This document shows, in pieces, positions 34,886 to 41,511 of a stretch of 41,511 nt of DNA. The notes below the pieces were generated by a model. It did not search any database and had not been told where the DNA came from. It saw nothing but the letters and a program-made list of their open reading frames with translations. Position 1 is the stretch's first letter. Each line of letters begins with the position of its first letter. Origin of the DNA: Planctomycetota bacterium (lineage in GTDB: Bacteria; Planctomycetota; UBA8108; JACQVS01); NCBI GenBank assembly GCA_028280485.1, contig JANQLS010000124.1, positions 1-41,511 of the forward strand, read 5' to 3'. The position numbers and the translations under genes are program-made.

Positions 34886-35030
34886 TAATTCCTGTGGAAA
34901 CACAGGAATTAGCCTGCTTGGGATCAAGCAGGCCGCGAATGTTGGCTCGCAGAGCCAACGTTTAGCGGAGTGAAAGCGAACCGAAGGTTTGCTGAAACGT
35001 TGAAAGGAGCTCCAATGGAGCTCCTTTCAA
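34886..35030 (+). repeat. Multi-hairpin unit 2
   Basis: Five stems: AATTCCTGTG/CACAGGAATT (34887-34910, GAAA loop); GCCTGCTTG/CAAGCAGGC (34912-34933, loop GGAT); AATGTTGGCTC/GAGCCAACGTT (34938-34962, loop GCA); linker TAGCGGAGTGAA; AGCGAACC/GGTTTGCT (34975-34993, loop GAA); linker GAAACG; and TTGAAAGGAGCTCC with its perfect complement (35000-35030, loop AAT). Order and linkers match unit 1, but most stem bases differ. Confidence 0.78.
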
Positions 35031-35052
35031 TTAATTGAATACTGACTTCAAC

Positions 35053-35115
35053 CACCCTCTGGGCGCCCTCCATACGTTCCGCAAAGAGAACTGGAGGCGC
35101 CAGAGGTGTTTTTTT
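35053..35115 (+). terminator. Intrinsic terminator after the hairpin array
   Basis: Right arm TGGAGGCGCCAGAGGTG (35092-35108) pairs with 35053-35072 over 17 bp, leaving three single-base bulges on the left arm, each an extra base in a C or G run. Seven Ts follow. It lies 117 bp before the next gene, and no coding sequence precedes it on this strand for over 1.5 kb. Confidence 0.8.
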
Positions 35116-35232
35116 GTCTCGACTATGAATCTCATTCGCATCTCTTAGTTGGAATCCAGTATCCTAAAGGATTCAACATCATTTCCGAGAACTTCAATTC
35201 CGTTTCAAATTCCAACTTAAGAGCAGCAATCG

Positions 35233-37923
35233 ATGATTAAAAAATCGAGATTCAACTTCATTAGCACTTTGACACTCAGTCTCTGGGTCGGCCTCAGCTT
35301 GATGGCTTCCTTCGTCGACGCCACTCCAACTAAAAAAGAGATACCCGCTTCTTGGGTCTTCGGTGAAAAAGCCGGGATCATCGCCGGAGAAGCTGAACAC
35401 TTCTTCAAACAAGAAAAAACAGAGAAGCGACGCTTTTACTTAACGCACTCTGAACAAGTTCCAGATGTAAAACCCGATGGGGATCCTGCGCACTTTGCGG
35501 GAGCTAGCGGAGGAGCTTACCTTGAAATCCTCCCCGATACCCGACGCAACCACGGAAACAAACTCATCCACGGAGAAAACTTTTCGAATAAAGCCGGTCA
35601 GTTGGCGATTCTGTCTTACAAAATCTTCGTTCGAACTCCTGGACGTTATTACGTCTGGGTTAGAGCTCACTCAACGGGATCTGAAGATAACGGTCTTCAC
35701 GTTGGAATCGATGGAACCTGGCCAGCATCCGGTCAACGCTTGCAATGGTGTCAAGGTAAGCGAACTTGGCGCTGGGAAAGCAAACAACGAACCCAAAAAG
35801 TTCACTGCGGCGAACCTCACAAACTTTTCTTAGATATCGAAAAACCCGGTTTACACATTCTTCAATTCTCGATGCGGGAAGATGGCTTTGAGTTTGATAA
35901 GTGGTTTATGACGCGAGATAAAAACTTTAAGCGTCCCGAAGGTTTAGGGCCGACTCCCTTCGCCAATTCAGGATCTTTCCCCAAACCGTTTAAGTTTGTG
36001 AAAGCGCCTAAAAATCCTCCTCCACAAGAAGGGGCAAAGAATAAAAATACAAGCCCCACAAAACCCGTCAGCTCGGCCCCACTTCAACAGCCTCGAAAAC
36101 CCAACGGCGATGGCAAAGTCGAAGTGACCGGTGAATTAAAACAATGGCACAAGGTCACCTTGACGTTAAACGGCCCGTACGCTCACGAAAAAGATAACAA
36201 GCCCAACCCCTTCACCGACTACAACATGGCAGTGAGCTTTACTCACACGGATGGCACAACTCATCTTGTACCCGGGTATTTTGCCGCCGATGGTGATGCA
36301 GCGAATTCTTCAGCTGAATCGGGCACAAAATGGAGAGCCCATTTTGCTCCAGGAAAAACCGGTACGTGGAAGTACACCGTTCATTTCACAACTGGCTTGA
36401 ATGCAGCGTTAGACATCGATCGTCCCACTCCTGCATTGGAACCCTACAACGGAACTCAGGGCTCAATTGAAATCTCTAAAAGTGATAAAAGCGGTAAAGA
36501 CCTAAGAGCTCACGGACGCCTGCAGTATGTCGGTAAGCGTTACCTTCAATTTGCCGGAACGGGTAAATACTTTTTGAAAGTAGGAGCCGACGCGCCCGAA
36601 ACTCTTCTCGGCTATGCCGATTTCGACAACACCCTCGCCGGTAAGCCGAAGAAAGTTCCTCTCAAGACTTGGAAAGCCCATCTCAAAGACTGGCAATCGG
36701 GCAATTCCACCTGGAAGAACGGAAAAGGTAAAGGGCTCATCGGAGCGATCAACTATCTCTCTGGCAAAGGATGTAATGCCTTTTCATTTTTAACTTACAA
36801 CGCGGGTGGCGATGGAGATAACGTTTGGCCTTTCATCCATCGCGACGACAAACTTCACTACGATTGCAGTAAGTTAGATCAGTGGGGAATTGTTTTTGAT
36901 CATGGAACTCAGATGGGAATGTATCTCCATTTCAAGCTACAAGAAACGGAGATCGATGATCACAACAAGAAGAATACCTCCTTCGTTCCTGAAAGTTTTG
37001 ATGGAGGAAACCTCGGCCGTCAACGAAAACTCTATTGCCGAGAAATCATCGCAAGGTTCGGACACAACCTCGCCTTGAATTGGAACATCGGTGAAGAGAA
37101 CACCCAAACAACCGCCCAACAGATCGAAATGATCAACTACATTTCGCAATGGGATACTTACGATCACAATATCGTGATTCACACTTACCCCAATCAACAA
37201 GACAAGGTTTACCGGGGTTTGATTGGAAAAAAATCAAAGCTCACGGGAACGTCACTTCAAAACAGTAGTTTGCAAACCACTCACGCTCAAACGGTGAAGT
37301 GGATTCGTGAATCTACGAAAGCAGGTAAGCCTTGGGTCGTCGCCTTCGATGAGTCGGGATCAGCAGCTCACGCTCAATGCCCCGACTTGGGCTACAAAGG
37401 ATTTGATGGCCGTGACTCATCAGGGAAGATGATCTACACCCAACACGAGGTCAGAAAGTACACTCTTTGGGGTCACCTCATGGCGGGTGGAGCCGGAAAC
37501 GAATACTACTTCGGTTACAAATTCGCCGAGAACGACTTGGTATGTGAAGACTGGCGAAGTCGCGATCAAAGTTGGGATTACTGCCGCATCGCCATTCAGT
37601 TTTTCCACCAGAATCAGATCCCCTTCTGGGAGATGACGAGCGCCGATGAATTGATCGGAAATCCCGAAAATACCCCTTCTAAGTTCTGTTTGGCGAAATT
37701 AGACGAAATTTACCTCGTTTATCTCCCGAATGGAGGGTCGACCCAAATCGATCTCCAAAAGGCATCTGGCAAGTTCTCCATCCAGTGGTTCAATCCCAGA
37801 AAAGGGGGGAAATTACGCTCGGGATCAAAAGCAAGCCTTTCAGGGGGAACGACTTCTGACATTGGGCAAGCCCCCGAGGCTACCGACCAAGATTGGTTAG
37901 CCGTGATTCGCAAGATGAAATAG
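35233..37923 (+). CDS. Secreted DUF5060/DUF4038-like glycosidase-type protein with collagen-binding-like domain
   Basis: The product is 896 aa. After a signal peptide (about 1-31) comes a beta-rich carbohydrate-binding-like domain (about 40-235: FVRTPGRYYVWVRAHSTG, LHILQFSMREDGFEFDKWFM), a Pro/Lys/Ser linker (about 255-292), a DUF5060 Ig-like domain (about 297-395: NPFTDYNMAVSFTHTDG, PGKTGTWKYTVHFTTG), and a TIM-barrel-like region (about 430-800) with LNWNIGEENTQ (Glu621, Glu622 as candidate acid residues) and VIHTYPNQQDKVYRGL. The C terminus (about 805-896) matches the putative collagen-binding domain type (WFNPRKGGKL). Family proteins are presumed glycan hydrolases; the substrate is unknown. 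It is a single gene downstream of the hairpin array. Confidence 0.88.
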   Translation: MIKKSRFNFISTLTLSLWVGLSLMASFVDATPTKKEIPASWVFGEKAGIIAGEAEHFFKQEKTEKRRFYLTHSEQVPDVKPDGDPAHFAGASGGAYLEILPDTRRNHGNKLIHGENFSNKAGQLAILSYKIFVRTPGRYYVWVRAHSTGSEDNGLHVGIDGTWPASGQRLQWCQGKRTWRWESKQRTQKVHCGEPHKLFLDIEKPGLHILQFSMREDGFEFDKWFMTRDKNFKRPEGLGPTPFANSGSFPKPFKFVKAPKNPPPQEGAKNKNTSPTKPVSSAPLQQPRKPNGDGKVEVTGELKQWHKVTLTLNGPYAHEKDNKPNPFTDYNMAVSFTHTDGTTHLVPGYFAADGDAANSSAESGTKWRAHFAPGKTGTWKYTVHFTTGLNAALDIDRPTPALEPYNGTQGSIEISKSDKSGKDLRAHGRLQYVGKRYLQFAGTGKYFLKVGADAPETLLGYADFDNTLAGKPKKVPLKTWKAHLKDWQSGNSTWKNGKGKGLIGAINYLSGKGCNAFSFLTYNAGGDGDNVWPFIHRDDKLHYDCSKLDQWGIVFDHGTQMGMYLHFKLQETEIDDHNKKNTSFVPESFDGGNLGRQRKLYCREIIARFGHNLALNWNIGEENTQTTAQQIEMINYISQWDTYDHNIVIHTYPNQQDKVYRGLIGKKSKLTGTSLQNSSLQTTHAQTVKWIRESTKAGKPWVVAFDESGSAAHAQCPDLGYKGFDGRDSSGKMIYTQHEVRKYTLWGHLMAGGAGNEYYFGYKFAENDLVCEDWRSRDQSWDYCRIAIQFFHQNQIPFWEMTSADELIGNPENTPSKFCLAKLDEIYLVYLPNGGSTQIDLQKASGKFSIQWFNPRKGGKLRSGSKASLSGGTTSDIGQAPEATDQDWLAVIRKMK

Positions 37924-38271
37924 GGAAGGGCTTGAGGCCTCAGAGGGATTGGAAAGTGGATTCTCTCGCTAATAAAAGGCCAAATCTTCCTTAAGTTATG
38001 GTAAAAATGATTACTCAGGATAGTTCTAAACTATCTGCCATTTGGGTCTGAGGCAAAGAGTTTAATACCATTCATTAATTAGAGTTTGAGCAGCAACTAA
38101 AACTCTGGTCGGTGGTCGTTTTCTCATTGCTTCATTTATTCATGGAGCTCATCACTCCAGTAATAAACTCCAAGGTATGCTTACCACGTATAGAGGGTCT
38201 ATTTAGAAATAAATAGATACCACTCTCTTTGCTTGGAAAAACTTCTCTTTTTTCACATAAGGGTAGAACAG
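37924..38271 (+). promoter_or_regulatory. Upstream region of the IPTL-CTERM-like gene, with GAAA-loop hairpin
   Basis: This 348-bp gap has no ORF. At 38198-38217 TCTATTTA and TAAATAGA pair perfectly around GAAA, 54 nt before the start codon, probably in the 5' leader. GCTTGAGGCCTCAG just after the previous stop holds a short palindrome but no T-run. Confidence 0.4.
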
Positions 38272-39159
38272 ATGAAAAAATTCACTACGAGTTTTTTAGC
38301 TTTGGCTGTTCTGTTGGTCCTTGGGACTCAACAAGCATCAGCTCAAGAGCTAAAAGTTGACTTTAACTCCACCTCTCAAGATGGTGGTCCCCACAACCAA
38401 GAGGGTTGGCAGGCATACGATGCTGCACATGAAAATGCTGACAGCTTCGTTTCTGTTGAGTACGAAGTTGATTTCCCTGGTGGAACTCAAACCGTAACCG
38501 TTACTCCCGATTGGCCTAACACTACCGACGCTCGCGTACGTCAAAGCATCGACCGTGGTGCTGGAAACGATGCTAACTGGCTCGGTGAAAACTTAGATCT
38601 CCTGACCGACTGGATAGGTTCCGATAGTCGTACCAACAATGGTGGTAACGGCCCTTGGAATCGCGTAGACACCGACCCTACCTACCTAACCCTCACTTTG
38701 GGTGGTTTGGCTGAAGGTGACTACTTCTTCATTTCGTATCACCACGATACCGAAAACATGTGGTCAGATTTCCAAGTTGAAGTTTCTACTGACGGTGGCG
38801 CTACTTTCAGTGCTCCTGTAGATCTTCAATCAACTGATAGTACTCCTGGCGGAAACCCTGATTCAGGTGCTCCCGTCACGGATGGCGACATCAGTGCTCT
38901 TTCTTCAACTTTCAAAACAGCAATCAGCTCAAACGGAACCGATGACATCGTCATTCGTTACGCTCCTTATGCTGATGGTGTGGATCCTGGTGGCGTCCAC
39001 AAGGATTTCTTCCTCATGAATGGATTCAAAGTTATTGAGTATCCTCAAAACTTAGTTCCTTCACTTTCTACTTGGGGAATGATCCTCTTCACCGCTTTCG
39101 GTCTCATGGCCGGAGCCGCTTTACTCGGTCGTCGTAACGCTCTCGTTACCACCAAGTAA
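38272..39159 (+). CDS. Secreted protein with IPTL-CTERM-like sorting tail
   Basis: The product is 295 aa. ATG 38272 (AAGGGT about 7 nt upstream) is preferred over TTG 38233 because it gives a clean signal peptide, MKKFTTSFLALAVLLVLG ... ASA, cut near residue 24. The mature part (25-255) is an acidic, Asp/Gly/Asn/Thr-rich beta domain with YFFISYHHDTENMWSDFQVE and no recognised family. The C terminus is a tripartite sorting signal: VPSLSTWGM (262-270), a hydrophobic helix, then GRRNALVTTK. This corresponds to the IPTL-CTERM signal (consensus near IPTLSEWG), processed by an exosortase-type enzyme not found here. It is probably a surface or matrix protein. Codon use is rich in GGT/GCT, which suggests strong expression. 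An 8-bp tandem repeat begins at the stop codon. Confidence 0.85.
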   Translation: MKKFTTSFLALAVLLVLGTQQASAQELKVDFNSTSQDGGPHNQEGWQAYDAAHENADSFVSVEYEVDFPGGTQTVTVTPDWPNTTDARVRQSIDRGAGNDANWLGENLDLLTDWIGSDSRTNNGGNGPWNRVDTDPTYLTLTLGGLAEGDYFFISYHHDTENMWSDFQVEVSTDGGATFSAPVDLQSTDSTPGGNPDSGAPVTDGDISALSSTFKTAISSNGTDDIVIRYAPYADGVDPGGVHKDFFLMNGFKVIEYPQNLVPSLSTWGMILFTAFGLMAGAALLGRRNALVTTK

Positions 39160-39203
39160 TTCAGTAATTCAGTAATTCAGTAATTCAATAATTCAATAAT
39201 TAC
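39156..39203 (+). repeat. 8-bp tandem repeat overlapping the stop codon
   Basis: GTAATTCA is repeated four times from 39156, followed by two copies of the variant ATAATTC(A). The array starts in the last sense codon, includes the TAA stop and runs into the 3' region. Confidence 0.9.
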
Positions 39204-39240
39204 TACCGATAGATAATCTTTCTATCCCCTTAATTAGTGA

Positions 39241-39277
39241 AAAAGCCTCTCGCGGAATCCGCGAGAGGCTTTTTTTT
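39241..39277 (+). terminator. Strong intrinsic terminator
   Basis: AAAAGCCTCTCGCGG at 39241-39255 pairs perfectly with CCGCGAGAGGCTTTT around loop AAT, running into a T-rich tail (eight Ts from 39270). It ends the IPTL-CTERM-like gene. Confidence 0.95.
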
Positions 39278-39610
39278 ATGGCTGACTTTTATAAGCTATC
39301 AATCCATTTCTCACTTCAAACTAGCCTGCTCCTAAACTTGCCTGCACCCATTTCTCAATATCCATTCGCCCCATAACCTCACCGATATCACCAAATATTG
39401 ACCAACTCCTATACAGAGTCTTGGCAGGCTCCGCTTATCACCACCTCCAGTTTGATTAGATAACAAACGCACCCTACTCTTTAAAAGACCTCTTTCTAGA
39501 TAGACTCAGATCTAATATCTCCTCAGCCCCTGGCTGAGGTCTCAGATCTTCATTGTAGCAATACCGAAGAGGCTACTTTGCCTCAAACTGAGCGGAGCAA
39601 AAGGAAAGCT
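39278..39610 (+). promoter_or_regulatory. Upstream region of the pilin-type cluster
   Basis: No ORF is present. A perfect hairpin CCTCAGCC/GGCTGAGG (39521-39539, loop CCT) is flanked by direct repeats CTCAGATCT at 39505-39513 and 39541-39549. The hairpin core CTCAGCCCCTG recurs at 22148-22158. The cluster promoter should lie here, but no consensus was found. Confidence 0.45.
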
Positions 39611-40015
39611 ATGTTCGCCAAACGATTTCAAGCCTACACCATCTCTGCTTGTGCATTGATCTCGATCTTGGGCTGCCTCTCAGCTTGGATTGCGAGAGAG
39701 AGCAAGCCCCCTGAAGCGGAAGCTCTACAAAACAAGGAAACGACTTCGGGCGATCCCTTAAAAGAACTCGGTCACCAAGGGCAACCCAAAAGTCAAGATG
39801 ACCTGGCAAGAGTGACCGCTAAAAATCTCCACCCGGAGACGAGCGCCCTCGCCAACATTCGAGTTGAAAAAGGACGCAATATCTACAGGAGTATCCATCG
39901 CAAATACCGCAGGCAAGAGACGAAGGAAATTTCTTGTAACCCTACTGAAGATACGAGCCTCAAAGATAAAACTGAGGAAGTTGAAAATCTGATCGATCAT
40001 TTCAGTAAGAAGTAA
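39611..40015 (+). CDS. Small membrane-anchored hypothetical protein
   Basis: The product is 134 aa. ATG 39611 is preferred over TTG 39578 because AAAAGGA lies just upstream and the protein then starts close to its single hydrophobic segment (AYTISACALISILGCLSAWIA, about residues 8-28). The rest is polar and charged (Lys, Glu, Gln), with no recognised domain. It is 46 bp upstream of the first minor pilin gene in the same direction, so it may belong to that operon and act as an assembly or anchoring factor. That role is inferred only from position. Confidence 0.65.
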   Translation: MFAKRFQAYTISACALISILGCLSAWIARESKPPEAEALQNKETTSGDPLKELGHQGQPKSQDDLARVTAKNLHPETSALANIRVEKGRNIYRSIHRKYRRQETKEISCNPTEDTSLKDKTEEVENLIDHFSKK

Positions 40016-40061
40016 ATTTAATCGACAGTCAACGAATCGAACACTAAACGGATTCCATCCA

Positions 40062-40625
40062 ATGAATAAATATCGAAACCTCAGAGAGCTCAGCCAACAA
40101 GCGACTTCACGTGAGCAAGGATTCAATATCCTCGAGTTGCTTATCGGCTTCACCATCCTAAGTACGATGATCTTGGGCGTAGCCGCCACGGTCAGTAGTA
40201 GCCAAAAATCGGTTCATGCCAATGAGGATGTGCAGACAGCCCGTCATATCGCTGAAAATGAAATCGAAAGAATTCGTAGCCTTCCCTTCGATCAAGCGAT
40301 TGTTCCCAACACAGAGATGGGTGGGACTCAAATTTTTGGCCCTTATGGTTATCAACAATTTTATTACAGCTACTACTTCTTAGATGACTTACCCGGTTAC
40401 TCCTACTGCCTAACCTACTATTACTTAGGTGAAGATCTCAACCCTGTCATGGGAGACGATATCGACATGAATGGAGATGGGGATTCCGATGATGTTCTTA
40501 CTCCAACGGATCCCTACCAAATCCTTCCCGTGCTTGTTTATATTCGCTGGGAACCCATCCCGGGAAAAGCTCAGTTCTATACTCAAAGAGCTATCATCAG
40601 CCCTAAAACAGGATTCATGAGATGA
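40062..40625 (+). CDS. Prepilin-like protein (PilV/GspI type)
   Basis: The product is 187 aa. A class III signal is clear: REQG (Gly20), then Phe21 and Glu25 in FNILELLIGFTILSTMILGV, so a prepilin peptidase should cut after Gly20. The hydrophobic helix continues into the coiled stalk (TARHIAENEIERIRSLPFDQ), typical of PilV/GspI-type minor pilins. A loop rich in Asp at 135-144 (DMNGDGDSDD) resembles a calcium site. The gene overlaps the next by 4 bp (ATGA), so the products are likely translationally coupled parts of one minor-pilin complex initiating a type IV or type II-like fibre. Confidence 0.88.
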   Translation: MNKYRNLRELSQQATSREQGFNILELLIGFTILSTMILGVAATVSSSQKSVHANEDVQTARHIAENEIERIRSLPFDQAIVPNTEMGGTQIFGPYGYQQFYYSYYFLDDLPGYSYCLTYYYLGEDLNPVMGDDIDMNGDGDSDDVLTPTDPYQILPVLVYIRWEPIPGKAQFYTQRAIISPKTGFMR

Positions 40626-41308
40626 TTTCTAATCAGAGACCTCTATCAAACTCAGCAGATAAATTTCGATCGAGTGGATTCAGTTTATTAGAACTGTTCA
40701 TTTCATTGAGCCTCCTCTTCATCCTCTCAAGCTCGGTAGCGATGGCACTGATCTCTACCCAAGGGCTAAGTCGAGATATCTTTGTCACGACTCAAGTCAC
40801 TTCAGATTTAGAGAGACTCATCGAACGACTCAGTAGAAAGCTGACTTCCGGGGTTGAAATCGTGACTTCCACGGACACCTCCATCATCTTCCAAGAACCC
40901 GTAGATTTATTGAGCGATGGGAACTACTACGACAGTAACAACAACCTCGTCTACGGTGCGGATGGTGAAGAAAATTGGGCTTACGAGTTCCTATGGATTC
41001 GATCGGGGAGTTACGTAGAAGTCACTGAAGGTATCGATTTGAACTCCGACGGAGATATCACTGACCTTTTCGAAAGTGGGGATCTAGTTTATAGGATCCT
41101 CAATGAGACCGGAGGAGTCGAGCGCACGATCAGATTAACCTCAAATGGAAACATCGTTCGACACGACTTTGACTCTCTCCCTCCTCTCTTTAATCAGACC
41201 GATGAAAACACCATAGAAATTATTCTTTCTATGCCAGCGATTGATGTACAGCGAGGACAAAGGCTCGACCGTCTCATGCAGGTGAGCAAAACGGTCAGTC
41301 TTCGGTAA
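40622..41308 (+). CDS. Prepilin-like protein (PilW/GspJ type)
   Basis: The product is 228 aa. The prepilin site is SSG (Gly19) then FSLLELFISLSLLFILSSSV, with Glu24 at mature position 5. The stalk and long extracytoplasmic domain suit a PilW/GspJ-type minor pilin. An Asp-rich loop (about 138-150: DLNSDGDITDLFESGD) parallels the one in the preceding protein, suggesting both bind calcium or share a fold element. It starts in ATGA overlap with the upstream gene, and 51 bp separate it from the third, partial gene. Confidence 0.85.
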   Translation: MISNQRPLSNSADKFRSSGFSLLELFISLSLLFILSSSVAMALISTQGLSRDIFVTTQVTSDLERLIERLSRKLTSGVEIVTSTDTSIIFQEPVDLLSDGNYYDSNNNLVYGADGEENWAYEFLWIRSGSYVEVTEGIDLNSDGDITDLFESGDLVYRILNETGGVERTIRLTSNGNIVRHDFDSLPPLFNQTDENTIEIILSMPAIDVQRGQRLDRLMQVSKTVSLR

Positions 41309-41359
41309 TAGTAAAAAACACTTACTCTTTGTCTTATCCCCAATCTGAAAGACTCCAAG

Positions 41360-41511
41360 ATGAACATGAATCTTCTCAGTAAGAACTCCCGAGAACGTGA
41401 ACAGGGCCTCGGCTTAATCTTAGTCTTAGTGATTAGTGTGGTATTAGCGGGCCTCGCTGCCTTCACCATCGCAATCTCATTTAATGCGACTCAAGTGAGT
41501 GCTGAGTGGGA
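41360..41511 (+). CDS. Prepilin-like protein (PilX/GspK type), partial
   Basis: Only the first 50 codons are in the window. ATG 41360 opens a frame reading MNMNLLSKNSREREQG (Gly16) then LGLILVLVISVVLAGLAAF. The prepilin cleavage site and hydrophobic helix are present, but mature position 5 is not Glu, as is normal for GspK/PilX-type tip proteins. Third in order after PilV- and PilW-like genes, it fits the I-J-K or V-W-X minor-pilin arrangement. The gene is cut by the window edge and is not a truncated pseudogene on this evidence. Confidence 0.75.
   Translation, partial: MNMNLLSKNSREREQGLGLILVLVISVVLAGLAAFTIAISFNATQVSAEW

Larger units (their letters stand above)
34545..35115 (+). ncRNA. Candidate structured RNA: tandem stem-loop array ending in a terminator
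   Basis: At least ten stem-loops follow one another with no ORF. In order: a 9-bp + 8-bp two-part stem (34545-34607, outer TAGCCGAAC/GTTCGGCTA); a triloop stem (34665-34681); unit 1 (34732-34840); unit 2 (34886-35030); and a 17-bp bulged terminator stem with seven Ts (35053-35115). Units 1 and 2 keep the same order of stems and the linker GCGGAGTGAA while stem sequences change compensatorily. That favours a conserved RNA or single-stranded DNA structure. Alternatively it is a pile-up of palindromic repeats, since relatives occur elsewhere in the window. The strand is set by the terminator. No promoter was identified. Confidence 0.4.

Noticed and set aside
34545..35030. Integron attC array
   Set aside because: Tandem folded sites suggested attC, but RYYYAAC/GTTRRRY ends are missing, no cassette ORFs lie between the units, and no integrase is in the window.
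34545..35030. CRISPR array
   Set aside because: Units are diverged and unequal, there is no constant repeat with unique spacers of fixed length, and no cas gene is present.
39505..39549. Insertion sequence with target-site duplication
   Set aside because: The insert between the direct repeats is only 27 bp with no transposase. It is retained only as a curiosity in the findings.

Overview
The window looks like chromosomal DNA from a PVC-superphylum bacterium, most likely a planctomycete. No rRNA or protein-marker gene is present to prove this. The evidence is the gene content: a paired cytochrome c-like/DUF1549/DUF1553 protein and a Tat-exported DUF1501 protein; a second DUF1501 protein; an ECF sigma factor next to a membrane Ser/Thr kinase whose DFG motif reads DWG; a temptin-like protein with dockerin-like repeats; a DUF5060/collagen-binding-domain secreted protein; and an IPTL-CTERM-like sorting tail. 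Many secreted proteins carry class I, Tat or lipoprotein signals. About 9.4 kb (roughly 23%) is non-coding, and much of it is palindromic repeat DNA.

Layout. 1-5.9 kb: a Tat-exported protein of unknown function (minus), then an alpha-2-macroglobulin-like protein with a CxEQ thioester motif. 6.2-11.4 kb: an Aer-type PAS protein, a small membrane protein, a DUF1501 protein, a DinB-family protein and a membrane histidine kinase. 12-15.9 kb: the DUF1549/DUF1553 + DUF1501 pair, ending in a terminator. 16-20.3 kb: a DUF6065-like protein, a repeat island, then (minus) an ECF sigma factor and its partner kinase. 20.3-25 kb: a gene-poor stretch holding only a DUF4870 membrane protein and an orphan coiled-coil protein, with REP-like repeats and short tandem repeats. 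25-29.7 kb: secreted proteins of mostly unknown role, including the temptin/dockerin-like one and a lipoprotein. 29.8-33.5 kb: a two-gene minus-strand operon for an SbcD/YhaO-like nuclease and an SbcC/YhaN-like ATPase. 33.5-35.2 kb: a non-coding island with a REPIN-like element and a dense array of stem-loops that ends in an intrinsic terminator. 35.2-41.5 kb: a multidomain secreted glycosidase-like protein, an IPTL-CTERM-like protein, and the start of a minor-pilin operon that runs off the window.

The most unusual content is the non-coding DNA. At least ten stem-loops lie between 34545 and 35115. Two or three of the multi-hairpin units are diverged copies of each other: the stems keep pairing while the short linkers stay conserved, and a good intrinsic terminator follows. 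Isolated hairpins of the same 14-bp-stem/3-nt-loop design recur at 54-84, 23852-23882 and 29721-29751. Separately, two 138-139 bp elements (22358-22495 and 33745-33883) are bounded by identical 25-bp inverted arms, as in REPINs. A different 112-bp element at 28928-29039 folds on paper into a closed multi-branch structure. Whether these are transcribed RNAs, mobile repeats or both cannot be decided from this sequence alone.
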